Positions 7,873 through 15,827 of a DNA stretch of 64,000 bases are shown here, piece after piece (the first letter of the stretch is position 1; each line of letters starts with the position of its first letter). The stretch comes from Yersinia aleksiciae. GTDB lineage: Bacteria; Pseudomonadota; Gammaproteobacteria; Enterobacterales; Enterobacteriaceae. The notes beneath the pieces are model-generated. The model was not told the origin of the DNA. It searched no databases and was given only the letters and a program-made list of their open reading frames with translations. A program made the position numbers and the translations under genes. The stretch covers positions 1-64,000 of the forward strand of contig NZ_CP011975.1 of NCBI RefSeq assembly GCF_001047675.1. The letters are read 5' to 3'.

Positions 7873-8087
7873 CACTCACCATCCGGTTTATAGCCGTGGC
7901 GTCTGTCCCAAATTTTCACGCCTGCATTGAGCAAAAATGTCAGGGCCATAAAAAACAAAGAGCCAAGTACGCCAATAACCGTCCACTCATCAGGTGTGAA
8001 TCCAGCAATCAGCTCTTTAACCCAGAAAATAAAACTACCACCCGACACGGTATAGGAGACCGCTGTTGTTATATTGCTCATTTTCAT
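7872..8087 (-). CDS. S21-type pinholin with dual start
   Basis: A 71-residue holin with two transmembrane helices, the same length and layout as the P21 pinholin S21 (VIGVLGSL is shared with AIGVLGSL of S21). The strong ribosome site AGGGAGGGGGAG precedes the ATG at 8087. A second in-frame ATG two codons later (8081) gives MKMSN, matching the S21 dual start in which the longer product is the antiholin. It would form small holes that depolarise the membrane and free the SAR endolysin encoded next (ATGA overlap). Confidence 0.9.
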   Translation of the reverse strand: MKMSNITTAVSYTVSGGSFIFWVKELIAGFTPDEWTVIGVLGSLFFMALTFLLNAGVKIWDRRHGYKPDGE

Positions 8088-8189
8088 CGTCTCCCCCTCC
8101 CTGATGGGTTGGGTGTGAAGCAAAAAGAAAATGCGCCACAATCACATGATAATCATACTTATTGCAGATTATTTAGGCGCAAAAACGAC

Positions 8190-8214
8190 AAAACCCCGCA
8201 AAAAACGAGGTTTT
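8190..8214. terminator. bidirectional stem-loop between holin and cargo genes
   Basis: AAAACCCCG (8190-8198) pairs with CGAGGTTTT (8206-8214) with one C-A mismatch and a seven-base A-rich loop. T or A runs flank both sides. It sits between the minus-strand late genes and the plus-strand ATPase gene and could stop transcription either way. Confidence 0.5.
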
Positions 8215-8361
8215 CTGAATTGTGTAAGCTACGTGACTAAGTAACCACTCTTATCACAGTACCTACTTTTTTGCGTACGCGTTAATAATTAAGATAGAAA
8301 AAATACTGATGCATAGGTATTCTCATATAGTTACAAAAAACTAATTGTTAAGGATGATGTA

Positions 8362-9981
8362 ATGCTTACCTCTCTTGGTGTTAAAAATCTAAGAAGTTTT
8401 ACTTCACGTGCTAATTTTTTAATAAAACCTATTACTGTATTTGTTGGTAAGAATAGTAGCGGGAAAAGTTCGTTATTACGTGTATTCCCCCTGATGAGGC
8501 AATCATTCGAAGCTAATACAACAGGTCCTATACTTTGGTATGGTCGCCTTGTCGACTTCGGTGATTTTGAGGAGGCTATTTCAAAAGGGACTAAAAATAA
8601 AAATATCTCTTTTTATTTTGGTTTAAAAATAAATGAATATCGCACACGCCGAACTACAAGTGGTAGATATATTGATGATGACTTCGGAATTGAAAATAAA
8701 GAAATAGAAGTCAATGTTGAGCTTGTTGTTTCTTCATTAGACAAAAAAAGCCTTACAAAAGAGATAATAATAAAGGTTGAAGATACAACTTTAAAGTTAA
8801 TTTTTAACGAGGATGCAACGAAAGCTACATTTGTAGCTTCTAATACAGGATTTACATATAAAAAGAACCTTACTCTTCAACAAAATAGCACAAAATTCCT
8901 TCCTAATATAGCCAGCCTAGAGTCCTTTGATCTTGAGTATGATGACTTAAAAAATAGTGATGACCCACTAAAGTGGGCAACTGGTAGAGGCCATTTGCAG
9001 AGCAAAGCAATCATGGGGCAGCGGAGGTTTTCACAAGAATTAGCATCAGATGCTGCTGTAGCAATTAAAAATTATTTCCATAAAAATACTAACTTAGGAA
9101 CCATTTCCCCTTCAATACGAGGTTTTAGATTTGTCAGTAAAAAAAATATAACATCTACCTTGAAGTATGTTTTTGCAGAGCAAAAACACTTCATTAATAA
9201 TATGAATGATAACCAATTATCTGATGTTATTGCTGAGACACTTCAATCAATACTTTTAATTAAAAATTATAATATCTTAGCGGACAATATTAACGAAAGT
9301 TTAAAGAATAGTTTTGAGTCAATTAAATACCTGGCTCCAATTAGAGCAAGTACGGAAAGATTTTATAGATTTCAAGATTTACAAGTAATTGAAATGGACC
9401 ATACTGGTTCAAACTTAGCGATGATATTAAATTCATTCTCAAATGAAGTTAACAATAACTTTCAAGCGTGGATTAAGCAAAATTTCGGTTTTAATGTTAC
9501 AATTGAAAAAGCTGGTGGTCATTATGCAATAATGATTAAAAATGAAAACGATGATACTAATCATAATATTAGTGATATGGGTTTTGGTTACTCACAAGTT
9601 TTACCTATAATATTATCTATATGGCTTGAAACGCAAAAGAATAACAAAGACAATATTGAAACAATTTTTGTTATTGAACAACCAGAATTACATCTTCATC
9701 CAGCATATCAGACTAAGCTAGCTGTATTATTTGCAAAAATAATTGAGTTATCTAAAGAAAACTCGAGCAACATAAAAATAATATTTGAAACTCACAGTCA
9801 GCAAATGGTTGATGCATTTGGTGATTGCATTGAGAATTCGGAAATTAATTTTAATAAAGAAGATGTATCGATATTAATATTTGATAAAAAAAATGAGACT
9901 GGTACATCCATAGATGAAGCGAGCTTTGATGACCAAGGTTATTTTGAAAACTGGCCAATCGGGTTCTTTTCTGGGAAATGA
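8362..9981 (+). CDS. AAA (OLD/DUF3696-type) ATPase of a two-gene cargo unit
   Basis: A 539-residue SMC/ABC-like AAA ATPase. Walker A is GKNSSGKSS (29-37). A signature-like DMGFGYSQVLPI (near 410) precedes Walker B FVIEQPELHLHP (about 435-446) and a switch-histidine FETHSQ (about 475-480). The C-terminal end YFENWPIGFF is the pattern I associate with DUF3696 ATPases. No nuclease domain is fused to it. The next gene, 3 bases downstream, supplies a TOPRIM-like protein, so the pair looks like a split OLD nuclease, as in PARIS or Gabija logic. Base composition is much more AT-rich than the phage genes around it, and orientation is opposite. The start has an AAGGA site. Confidence 0.85.
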   Translation: MLTSLGVKNLRSFTSRANFLIKPITVFVGKNSSGKSSLLRVFPLMRQSFEANTTGPILWYGRLVDFGDFEEAISKGTKNKNISFYFGLKINEYRTRRTTSGRYIDDDFGIENKEIEVNVELVVSSLDKKSLTKEIIIKVEDTTLKLIFNEDATKATFVASNTGFTYKKNLTLQQNSTKFLPNIASLESFDLEYDDLKNSDDPLKWATGRGHLQSKAIMGQRRFSQELASDAAVAIKNYFHKNTNLGTISPSIRGFRFVSKKNITSTLKYVFAEQKHFINNMNDNQLSDVIAETLQSILLIKNYNILADNINESLKNSFESIKYLAPIRASTERFYRFQDLQVIEMDHTGSNLAMILNSFSNEVNNNFQAWIKQNFGFNVTIEKAGGHYAIMIKNENDDTNHNISDMGFGYSQVLPIILSIWLETQKNNKDNIETIFVIEQPELHLHPAYQTKLAVLFAKIIELSKENSSNIKIIFETHSQQMVDAFGDCIENSEINFNKEDVSILIFDKKNETGTSIDEASFDDQGYFENWPIGFFSGK

Positions 9982-9984
9982 TTC

Positions 9985-11127
9985 ATGATTATTAACTTAA
10001 TAAGCTCTGAAAAATGTGACATTAAAAGTGAGCCTCGTTTTTCGGCAATCATTAATATTATGACTGCTTATAAAGAGGGGAAGCATGTTATTATTTCCGA
10101 ACCTGAACTACTTCAATCTATTTATAATGAAAATGATTTTGACAGAAGAATAAGAAATGCAGCAAGGCATGCGGAGACGGTACAAAAACAATATCGCAGA
10201 TTAATTAATGATGTAAATACGTACATAGTTGTAGACATTGCCAATAATAATATAAATAAAAAAACAATCAATGAAAATGGTATGGAAGTGATTTCCGTTG
10301 GCTGCAAAATTTTTTCTGATAGCGCATCAGTACAGAAAGTAAACCTACTTTGCGAAGATTTAAGTGATACTAGTTTTTATATCAAAATTGGGGAGTTTTA
10401 CAGATATTTAATTAATTTAGAAACAGTAGATATTATTTTCAAACCAGTAAATGGTGGGGGTAATAATACTTACAAAAATTTTCAAAGTATTGTTTCAAAT
10501 TCTGGCTTTTGTCTTTGCATGCTTGATAGCGATAAAAAACATCCTACCGGAAAACAAGGTGGCACAGCCCTATACTTTAACGGTCAAGCAATTCCTTATA
10601 ATGGTAAGTATGTGGTTATTAATGCACAGGAGGCTGAGTGTTTAATTCCTGATGAAATAATAAATCTTCTTATAATAGATAAGAAACACAAACACTATGA
10701 CTATAGTTTCAGTAACAGATTAGATTACCTAAAAATACTCTGTAAAAGCGATAGCCGTGCTAAACTTTACTTCGATCACAAAGATGGATTGATGGTCAAT
10801 GATGTTAAGAAATTTGATAAGTCTGGCCAAAGTTTATTTTGGGAAACAACAATAAGTAATGCAACAATTTTGAATAGGAGTAAATGTTTACGAGACTTAG
10901 AATGTAAATGCAAAGAAACCCCTAAGAAAAATAGTCTAATGGAATGCTATGTTAGCGAAGGGTTTGGTTCGAAGCTTCTAGAGGATTCAAACAGTAAACT
11001 TAAAGAAATGCCTAATTCCAAACTTAAATATATCCTGACGGAACAACTCTTGCATGAATGGATGAATATTGGCAAAGACATATTCAGCTGGGGATGTGCT
11101 CCTACAAAGACAGCAAGAACTTCTTAA
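9985..11127 (+). CDS. TOPRIM-like protein, partner of the ATPase
   Basis: A 380-residue protein I cannot assign to a named family. Residues 118-195 read as a TOPRIM fold: an acidic strand end CED (E124), then NGGGNNT (156-162), then LDSDKK (180-185) giving a DxD pair. A further EAECLIP (215-221) could add an acidic ligand. TOPRIM nucleases use exactly this glutamate and DxD to bind metal. Residues 51-75 are a basic helical N-terminal region; the C-terminal third is cysteine- and lysine-rich. It follows the ATPase by 3 bases, shares its AT-rich composition, and ends six bases before a strong terminator, so the two are one transcription unit. Effector nuclease is the likely role, by inference. 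Confidence 0.75.
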   Translation: MIINLISSEKCDIKSEPRFSAIINIMTAYKEGKHVIISEPELLQSIYNENDFDRRIRNAARHAETVQKQYRRLINDVNTYIVVDIANNNINKKTINENGMEVISVGCKIFSDSASVQKVNLLCEDLSDTSFYIKIGEFYRYLINLETVDIIFKPVNGGGNNTYKNFQSIVSNSGFCLCMLDSDKKHPTGKQGGTALYFNGQAIPYNGKYVVINAQEAECLIPDEIINLLIIDKKHKHYDYSFSNRLDYLKILCKSDSRAKLYFDHKDGLMVNDVKKFDKSGQSLFWETTISNATILNRSKCLRDLECKCKETPKKNSLMECYVSEGFGSKLLEDSNSKLKEMPNSKLKYILTEQLLHEWMNIGKDIFSWGCAPTKTARTS

Positions 11128-11132
11128 TCTAA

Positions 11133-11165
11133 TTAAAGGCAGTCATTAGTTATGACTGCCTTTAA
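11133..11165. terminator. strong bidirectional terminator after cargo unit
   Basis: A perfect 14-bp stem (TTAAAGGCAGTCAT with ATGACTGCCTTTAA) around a five-base loop, rich in A and T at its base so it works both ways. It closes the ATPase/TOPRIM unit on the plus strand and the Q-like gene on the minus strand. Confidence 0.85.
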
Positions 11166-11171
11166 TAAATT

Positions 11172-11564
11172 TTAAAAAGACAATATGTAAAATATACCTG
11201 CAATAAACCCCTGCGCCGTTTGCATCTCTTTTCTGATTGTCCCATCTGAGCATTTACGCCTTTTCGCTATCATGCGCAGTGAAACACCATATACATAGTG
11301 CAAAATCACCAGCTCATACTCTTCCGGTTTATACTTTTTCAGCCGTGCCACACAGCCATCAATCATAATACCGTCATCATCACAGCACTGTGGCCGTGAT
11401 TTGATGGTATACGGGAGCAGCCCCTTAAATCCAGCGGCAATAGGTTGCCAATCTACCTGGCTATTATCATTGGCGGCCCATGCTCCCCAAAGCTCCAATA
11501 GATAGTGAATATCCAGCATTGGTTTTTCCTGCTCTGACGGCAGGCTTTGCGGTGCGGCTCTCAT
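11172..11564 (-). CDS. Q-like late antiterminator
   Basis: A 130-residue protein of the phage antitermination Q family (82-type). MLDIHYLLELWGAWAANDNSQVDW (from residue 16) is the typical N-terminus; the later YELVILHYVYGVSLRMIAKRRKCSDGTIRKEM (about 82-113) is the DNA-binding helix-turn-helix. Two starts are supported: ATG 11564, with a strong GGAAGGG site and an ATGA overlap with the upstream gene, and ATG 11519, with AGGA. It would let polymerase read through terminators into the lysis and packaging genes. The cargo unit now separates it from the holin, and the terminator at 11133-11165 directly follows it. Confidence 0.85.
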   Translation of the reverse strand: MRAAPQSLPSEQEKPMLDIHYLLELWGAWAANDNSQVDWQPIAAGFKGLLPYTIKSRPQCCDDDGIMIDGCVARLKKYKPEEYELVILHYVYGVSLRMIAKRRKCSDGTIRKEMQTAQGFIAGIFYILSF

Positions 11565-11845
11565 AACTTCCCTTCCTTTCGTAAAATATACTGGGTGCGC
11601 ATAACGCCCTCGGCGTGATACAGACGGGCGGTGTCACTATCAATTAAACGGGTGCGCCGGTCACATTCGTCATGACATGCACCGCATCCCCAAGCCCCCT
11701 GCTCATCAGGTGGTTTGATGGCGGTGCCACAGGTACCCGCCAATCGGTAATGAGCCAGAACCACAGTTTCGGAATTGCCATTGCATATGCCGGGGATTCT
11801 TATTTGACACTCACGGCCCCTTGCCTCTTTGCGTAAATTAGCCAC
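11561..11845 (-). CDS. DUF1364 family HNH-like nuclease domain protein
   Basis: A 94-residue protein common in lambdoid phages between the replication genes and Q. MANLRKEARGRECQIRIPGICNGN is the family N-terminus. Cysteines and histidines (C14, C21, H32, and the CGACHDECD cluster near 54-62) form an HNH-like zinc site. Its function in the phage is unknown; recombination or DNA processing is suspected for the family. It overlaps the Q-like gene by ATGA. Confidence 0.88.
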   Translation of the reverse strand: MANLRKEARGRECQIRIPGICNGNSETVVLAHYRLAGTCGTAIKPPDEQGAWGCGACHDECDRRTRLIDSDTARLYHAEGVMRTQYILRKEGKL

Positions 11846-11853
11846 AAATCCCC

Positions 11854-12447
11854 CTACGCATAACTTAATAGCTGGCTGGCAGCGTTTTCTGCGGCAGCTG
11901 GCGTGCTAAAAGTTTTGTTCAGGATGAATTGCCAAAGCACATCAAGAGTGGCTTTGTAGAGTTCGGAGAATTCGGTATCGTCCATCGAGGCAAAAGAGAT
12001 CGATTTAGGCTCTTTAAATTGCGAGCCATCCGGCATTTGAATAATAGCGTAATAACCAGCTTGAATGGTTGTCCAGCGTCGGAAAGCATCAAAAGATTTA
12101 AGCAGGGTTACGCGGTCGGCCCGCTGTTCTGCCAAGGTATCGAGGTACTGACGGGCTAATTCTTCCAGCGTATCGCTATGACCGGCATATTCTGCCAAAT
12201 AGTTTACATAGCCGCGCACCAGTTTCTTTTCTTCAGGCGATATGGTGCCACCGGAGGGTGTCCAGTAATCAAAACCCAGATTCAATAAAGAGAAGTATTT
12301 ACGGTGAAACTTTGGATTGCGGACCTGCTTAAAATCAGCGGTGAGAATAGCCCCCAGCTTGACTTTATAATGCAGAAAATCTCTAACATCGGGCGTGGCC
12401 GGTGTCAGTGTCTCATTGCCAGATTTGATAAACGAAAGTTGTGCCAT
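11854..12447 (-). CDS. DUF1367 family phage protein
   Basis: A 197-residue protein of a family found next to DUF1364 and NinB-like genes in lambdoid phages. The motif FLHYKVKLGAILTADFKQVRNPKFHRKYFSLLNLGFDYW (about 24-62) is diagnostic. Conserved positions suggest nucleic-acid binding, and the family is often placed with recombination functions; this is not proven. It is eight bases upstream of the DUF1364 gene and shares its operon. Confidence 0.88.
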   Translation of the reverse strand: MAQLSFIKSGNETLTPATPDVRDFLHYKVKLGAILTADFKQVRNPKFHRKYFSLLNLGFDYWTPSGGTISPEEKKLVRGYVNYLAEYAGHSDTLEELARQYLDTLAEQRADRVTLLKSFDAFRRWTTIQAGYYAIIQMPDGSQFKEPKSISFASMDDTEFSELYKATLDVLWQFILNKTFSTPAAAENAASQLLSYA

Positions 12448-12520
12448 CTTGCCCCCAAGGGTGATGACACAACAACAACTTAGGTTGTCAGTTGTTCAGG
12501 CTGACTTGGTTATTATACCG

Positions 12521-12703
12521 TTAAATATCAGGGATTGTAATGATATACCCCGCTCTTTCTGCCATCTCGATAAAGGCTGGCAACGTTGCTATAAACTGAT
12601 CCGGTCTTAATTGTGCAATACTTATTATGTTACCTTTTTCACTATGAATTACAGTTCGACCATCCGTTGGTAAGTGTTGAATCAAGTTTTCTATAGTAAT
12701 CAT
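12521..12703 (-). CDS. small phage protein, unknown
   Basis: A 60-residue protein with no recognised family. Its ATG overlaps the stop of a 29-codon ORF upstream (TAATG), and an AAAGG site lies 10 bases before it. Both points support translation, probably coupled. No motif is visible. Confidence 0.5.
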   Translation of the reverse strand: MITIENLIQHLPTDGRTVIHSEKGNIISIAQLRPDQFIATLPAFIEMAERAGYIITIPDI

Positions 12704-12792
12704 TAAGCTAATACCTTTATGATCTCAATAACCCCATACAGGGGACCTGGTTCAACCGATTTCATGTGAATGTCAGTTAAGTAAAGTTTCAT
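12703..12792 (-). CDS. 29-residue ORF coupled to the next gene
   Basis: A short frame (MKLYLTDIHMKSVEPGPLYG and nine more residues) whose TAA overlaps the next ATG as TAATG. The ribosome site is weak. The stop-start overlap is the main support. It could be a leader peptide that couples translation of the 60-residue protein. Confidence 0.35.
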   Translation of the reverse strand: MKLYLTDIHMKSVEPGPLYGVIEIIKVLA

Positions 12793-12850
12793 ATTCTAAA
12801 TAGCGGATATAACCACATAAAAAGTATGAATATCAGCAATTTCTTGTTGA

Positions 12851-14911
12851 TTATGCAGCCATCCTCCAGATACACAGCTCTGGCATATTGGCCCTTACCA
12901 ATGCCTCGGCAAAGGGTGGCGGCACCGCATTGCCACATCTTGCCACCTGTTCAGATTTGGGCCAAAGGGTGCCATCAATATCGCGGTCAATAATGTAATC
13001 CGGTGGGAACCCGCTGGCGTTGTAAAGTTCACGCGCTATCAACATACGCATACAGATATCAACGATGATGTATTCGCCTACCGATAAAAATTGCGGCCGT
13101 GGTGCGGGGAATAAAGGCCAGTCGTCCGGTGAATCGCTGAAATGACCCACCAGCCGAGCACAGTTCCAGGCGTTATAGCGCTGCTCGTCGGTCAGAGGTT
13201 CAACATCAAAATTGTTTTCCACCAAGCCAAAACGCTCTTTAGTCGTCACCGCGTGTATTGGTTCTGAGAGATCTACTGAGCCACCGGTACCGTAATACTT
13301 GGTCAGAAAGGCGTTTATTATCCCGACATGATTACCGCCGGCGGTTAAGGTCGGTACCGGTTCAGTGATCGGTTTACCATCACGGCATGTGCCGCGCAAT
13401 TGCACCAGGTGAGATGTACAAAGCGCGTGGTGATCAACCGTGGTGATGGTGTGCAATGGCTGGTTAATATTGATGCCTGCACCGGTATAATTGCCGCCAT
13501 AATGCTTGGCAAGATGAGCGCAGGTTAACTGGCTTTTACCGCCCCCACCCGCCGTCACGGTACCCAAAGGCGTATTGATATCATTTGCCGTACTGTTACC
13601 GAACTGACGCACAACTACCGGCGCAGCGATTGCGAAACCGTGAGTTCTGGTGATGGTCTGTAACGGATCACGTAATGACTGCCCACGGAAGCAATCATAT
13701 TTGGATTTGGTGCTGGTGTGGTTGCACTTCACCGCATACGGCTCTAGCAACAAATGCTCGGCCTTGCTGGTGATGGTGGTTAGCGGTTGGTCTAGCGGAT
13801 ACTGCAGGCGGTCGCCACCGAAACCGGTTTGGCCCAACCGCACAATAAACGGATCAGGGTTATCAATAACAAAGCGTTGCAGCCCTTTGACGATGCGCCG
13901 CAAGGTATTATCAGCCAAATCTTTCTTGCGACCGAAAATAGAGCGTGTTGGCTGGCTCCAATCGATACACTCCGCCGCCGTTCGCCAGGGTTGCAGCATG
14001 CCAGAAAGTACACTCGCTGAGTTTGGCTCGCCGTGGCTTGGCTCTGGCCATACAACCGGCTCACCGTCACAACGCCCAACCACAAACAACCGCTTCCTGA
14101 TGGTAGGTGTGCCGTAATCACAGGCTTTTAGCTCCCGATGATCCACGTTATAACCCAGCCCTGAAACCAACTTTGCCGCCTCAGGGCCATTGATATCTAT
14201 CTTCAAAAACTCACACACTTCGGTCAGCGCTGGATGATTGCCATCAATACCGGTACCCAGCATGTCAATAAATGCCTTGAACGTTTCCCCTTTACGGGCT
14301 GGATCTGGTCGGTGATTACCCTGGCTATCCGTCAATAATGGCCCCCAGCCACGAAACTCTTCGACGTTCTCGAGCATCAGAAAACGTGGGCGCACTGCCA
14401 ACGCCCAACGCAACACCACCCAGGCTAAACCACGAATTTCTTTCTTAACCGGAGTGCCGCCCTTGGCTTTGGAGAAGTGACGGCAATCAGGACTGAACCA
14501 ACCCAGCAATACCGGCAAACCGCCCGTTGAGATGAGCGGGTCAACACTGAAAATATCCTCAGGGTAATGCAACGTACGTGGGTGATTGATGGCATGCATC
14601 GCCATCGCCACAGGGTTATGGTTCATCGCGATGTGTGGCTCATAGCCTAATGCTTGCTTGATGCCCTCACAGCTGCCACCGCCACCAGCGAACCCAACAA
14701 CAACCAGACCATCCTGTAAATCAGGCCGCGCTACCGTGATTTCTTTACGCCGCGCCCATGCATGGGCTGTCTGTTGGATATGCTGCGGATTATCTCGATT
14801 TAAAAACATCTGGTTCATTTGGAGCAAAAGCTGTTGCTGGTGGTCGGGACTCAAAGCATGTGCCGGTATAACCGATGAGGCACATTGATTTACTTCCGTA
14901 GGCCAGATCAT
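12851..14911 (-). CDS. phage DNA (cytosine-5) methyltransferase
   Basis: A 686-residue enzyme. Motif I is FAGGGGSCEG (74-83), the catalytic cysteine is C143 in SPDCRHFSKAKGG (motif IV, with SPDC instead of the usual PPCQ), motif VI is ENVEEF (181-186), and YGTPTIRKRLFVVG is motif VIII. The long variable region between VIII and the C-terminal motifs has several degenerate repeats around P-L-x-T-I-T (for example LQTITRTHG, LHTITTVDH, VPTLTAGG), probably the target-recognition part. It would protect phage DNA from host restriction. No cognate endonuclease is nearby. It starts inside the upstream gene by an ATGA overlap. Confidence 0.92.
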   Translation of the reverse strand: MIWPTEVNQCASSVIPAHALSPDHQQQLLLQMNQMFLNRDNPQHIQQTAHAWARRKEITVARPDLQDGLVVVGFAGGGGSCEGIKQALGYEPHIAMNHNPVAMAMHAINHPRTLHYPEDIFSVDPLISTGGLPVLLGWFSPDCRHFSKAKGGTPVKKEIRGLAWVVLRWALAVRPRFLMLENVEEFRGWGPLLTDSQGNHRPDPARKGETFKAFIDMLGTGIDGNHPALTEVCEFLKIDINGPEAAKLVSGLGYNVDHRELKACDYGTPTIRKRLFVVGRCDGEPVVWPEPSHGEPNSASVLSGMLQPWRTAAECIDWSQPTRSIFGRKKDLADNTLRRIVKGLQRFVIDNPDPFIVRLGQTGFGGDRLQYPLDQPLTTITSKAEHLLLEPYAVKCNHTSTKSKYDCFRGQSLRDPLQTITRTHGFAIAAPVVVRQFGNSTANDINTPLGTVTAGGGGKSQLTCAHLAKHYGGNYTGAGININQPLHTITTVDHHALCTSHLVQLRGTCRDGKPITEPVPTLTAGGNHVGIINAFLTKYYGTGGSVDLSEPIHAVTTKERFGLVENNFDVEPLTDEQRYNAWNCARLVGHFSDSPDDWPLFPAPRPQFLSVGEYIIVDICMRMLIARELYNASGFPPDYIIDRDIDGTLWPKSEQVARCGNAVPPPFAEALVRANMPELCIWRMAA

Positions 14912-15408
14912 TTAGCACCCCCGCCTTTTGTTTTGGCCCTGAGTATCGAATCCACATAAAAACGCTCACTGACATTGTGCAAGGTAAATTCCGCTACCGG
15001 TTTTTCATCGCGGGTAATATCAACATGTGGCGATTTCATCAAGCCAATCATACGCATCTGCAACATGCGCAGCGTAATGCCGTGATCCGGATAGGATTTA
15101 TCAAGCGCGGCAAGAATACCGGTATAGGTCAATGTTTTACCCAGCATCACTGCCACCAGCTCACTGGCTTTTAGCCGTAGTGCTGATGATGTGTTAGATT
15201 TTTTAGCCGCTTTAGACTTCTCTGATTTCGTTGCTGCCGATGTAGGAATTACCACCTTTTTCGGCTTGACCGGCGGCGTATAAGGCGCTCGGCATCTGGC
15301 GCGAGCCGCCATTCCCCAGGCATCAATGATGCAGGATGAATGATCACATTTGTCGTCAATCACTGGCCGATTATCATTGATAAAATTATTACAGTTATTA
15401 ATTTCCAT
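14908..15408 (-). CDS. hypothetical phage protein, probable winged helix
   Basis: A 166-residue protein. The middle is a low-complexity K/A/S linker (about 45-80). The C-terminal part (LKASELVAVMLGKTLTYTGILAALDKSYPDHGITLRMLQMRM) reads like a winged-helix DNA-binding fold; this is a guess from pattern. Its start carries the repeated leader CGAGGTATGACCAATG. The stop overlaps the methyltransferase start (ATGA), so it may regulate or be coupled to that enzyme. Confidence 0.65.
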   Translation of the reverse strand: MEINNCNNFINDNRPVIDDKCDHSSCIIDAWGMAARARCRAPYTPPVKPKKVVIPTSAATKSEKSKAAKKSNTSSALRLKASELVAVMLGKTLTYTGILAALDKSYPDHGITLRMLQMRMIGLMKSPHVDITRDEKPVAEFTLHNVSERFYVDSILRAKTKGGGAK

Positions 15409-15425
15409 TGGTCATACCTCGCTCA

Positions 15426-15824
15426 CTACAGGGAATTCTTGTAATTCGTTGCTAACTTTTGCACCCGCCGACATTGGTCTAAATCAAACATGCCGATGTG
15501 GCATTGAGACATTGAAATCTCTAACTGTCCGGCCAACCATTCATATGCTTCTGGTCGCTTCATGCCAAACTCTTGCCACAGTGGATCAAATGCGGCATGT
15601 GCCAACCGCTTCGCCGCTCGTAACTGAGCGTTAGCCAGACGGCCAAGGGGATAAGCATCACTATTTTTGTGACAGCCCACATAGGCCCCACAAGGCGCAC
15701 ATGACCAAAAGAACTGTGAAGCTAAGTCTTGCCGCTGAGGGTAAATTTCATGTCCCCGCACCAGCTTCGCCCCTTTGCCGCAGTAATCGCAAAAGACCGC
15801 TCGGTTGATATTGATCGTTTCCAC
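15426..15824 (-). CDS. DUF3268 zinc-finger phage protein
   Basis: A 132-residue protein with CDYCG (12-16) and CAPCGAYVGCH (42-52) cysteine pairs, the pattern of DUF3268 zinc proteins seen in phage replication regions. The second half (LANAQLRAAKRLAHAAFDPLW...) is helical. Its function is unknown. It follows the replication gene by three bases. Confidence 0.8.
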   Translation of the reverse strand: METININRAVFCDYCGKGAKLVRGHEIYPQRQDLASQFFWSCAPCGAYVGCHKNSDAYPLGRLANAQLRAAKRLAHAAFDPLWQEFGMKRPEAYEWLAGQLEISMSQCHIGMFDLDQCRRVQKLATNYKNSL

Positions 15825-15827
15825 TTT

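Noticed and set aside
8362..11127. direct assignment as PARIS or Gabija
   Set aside because: The ATPase is of DUF3696 type, the partner does not match DUF4435 as I recall it, and no GajB-like helicase is present. Only the ATPase plus TOPRIM logic is shared.
13650..14117. 155-codon frame opposite the methyltransferase gene
   Set aside because: Long only because of codon bias in the real gene; no recognisable protein pattern.
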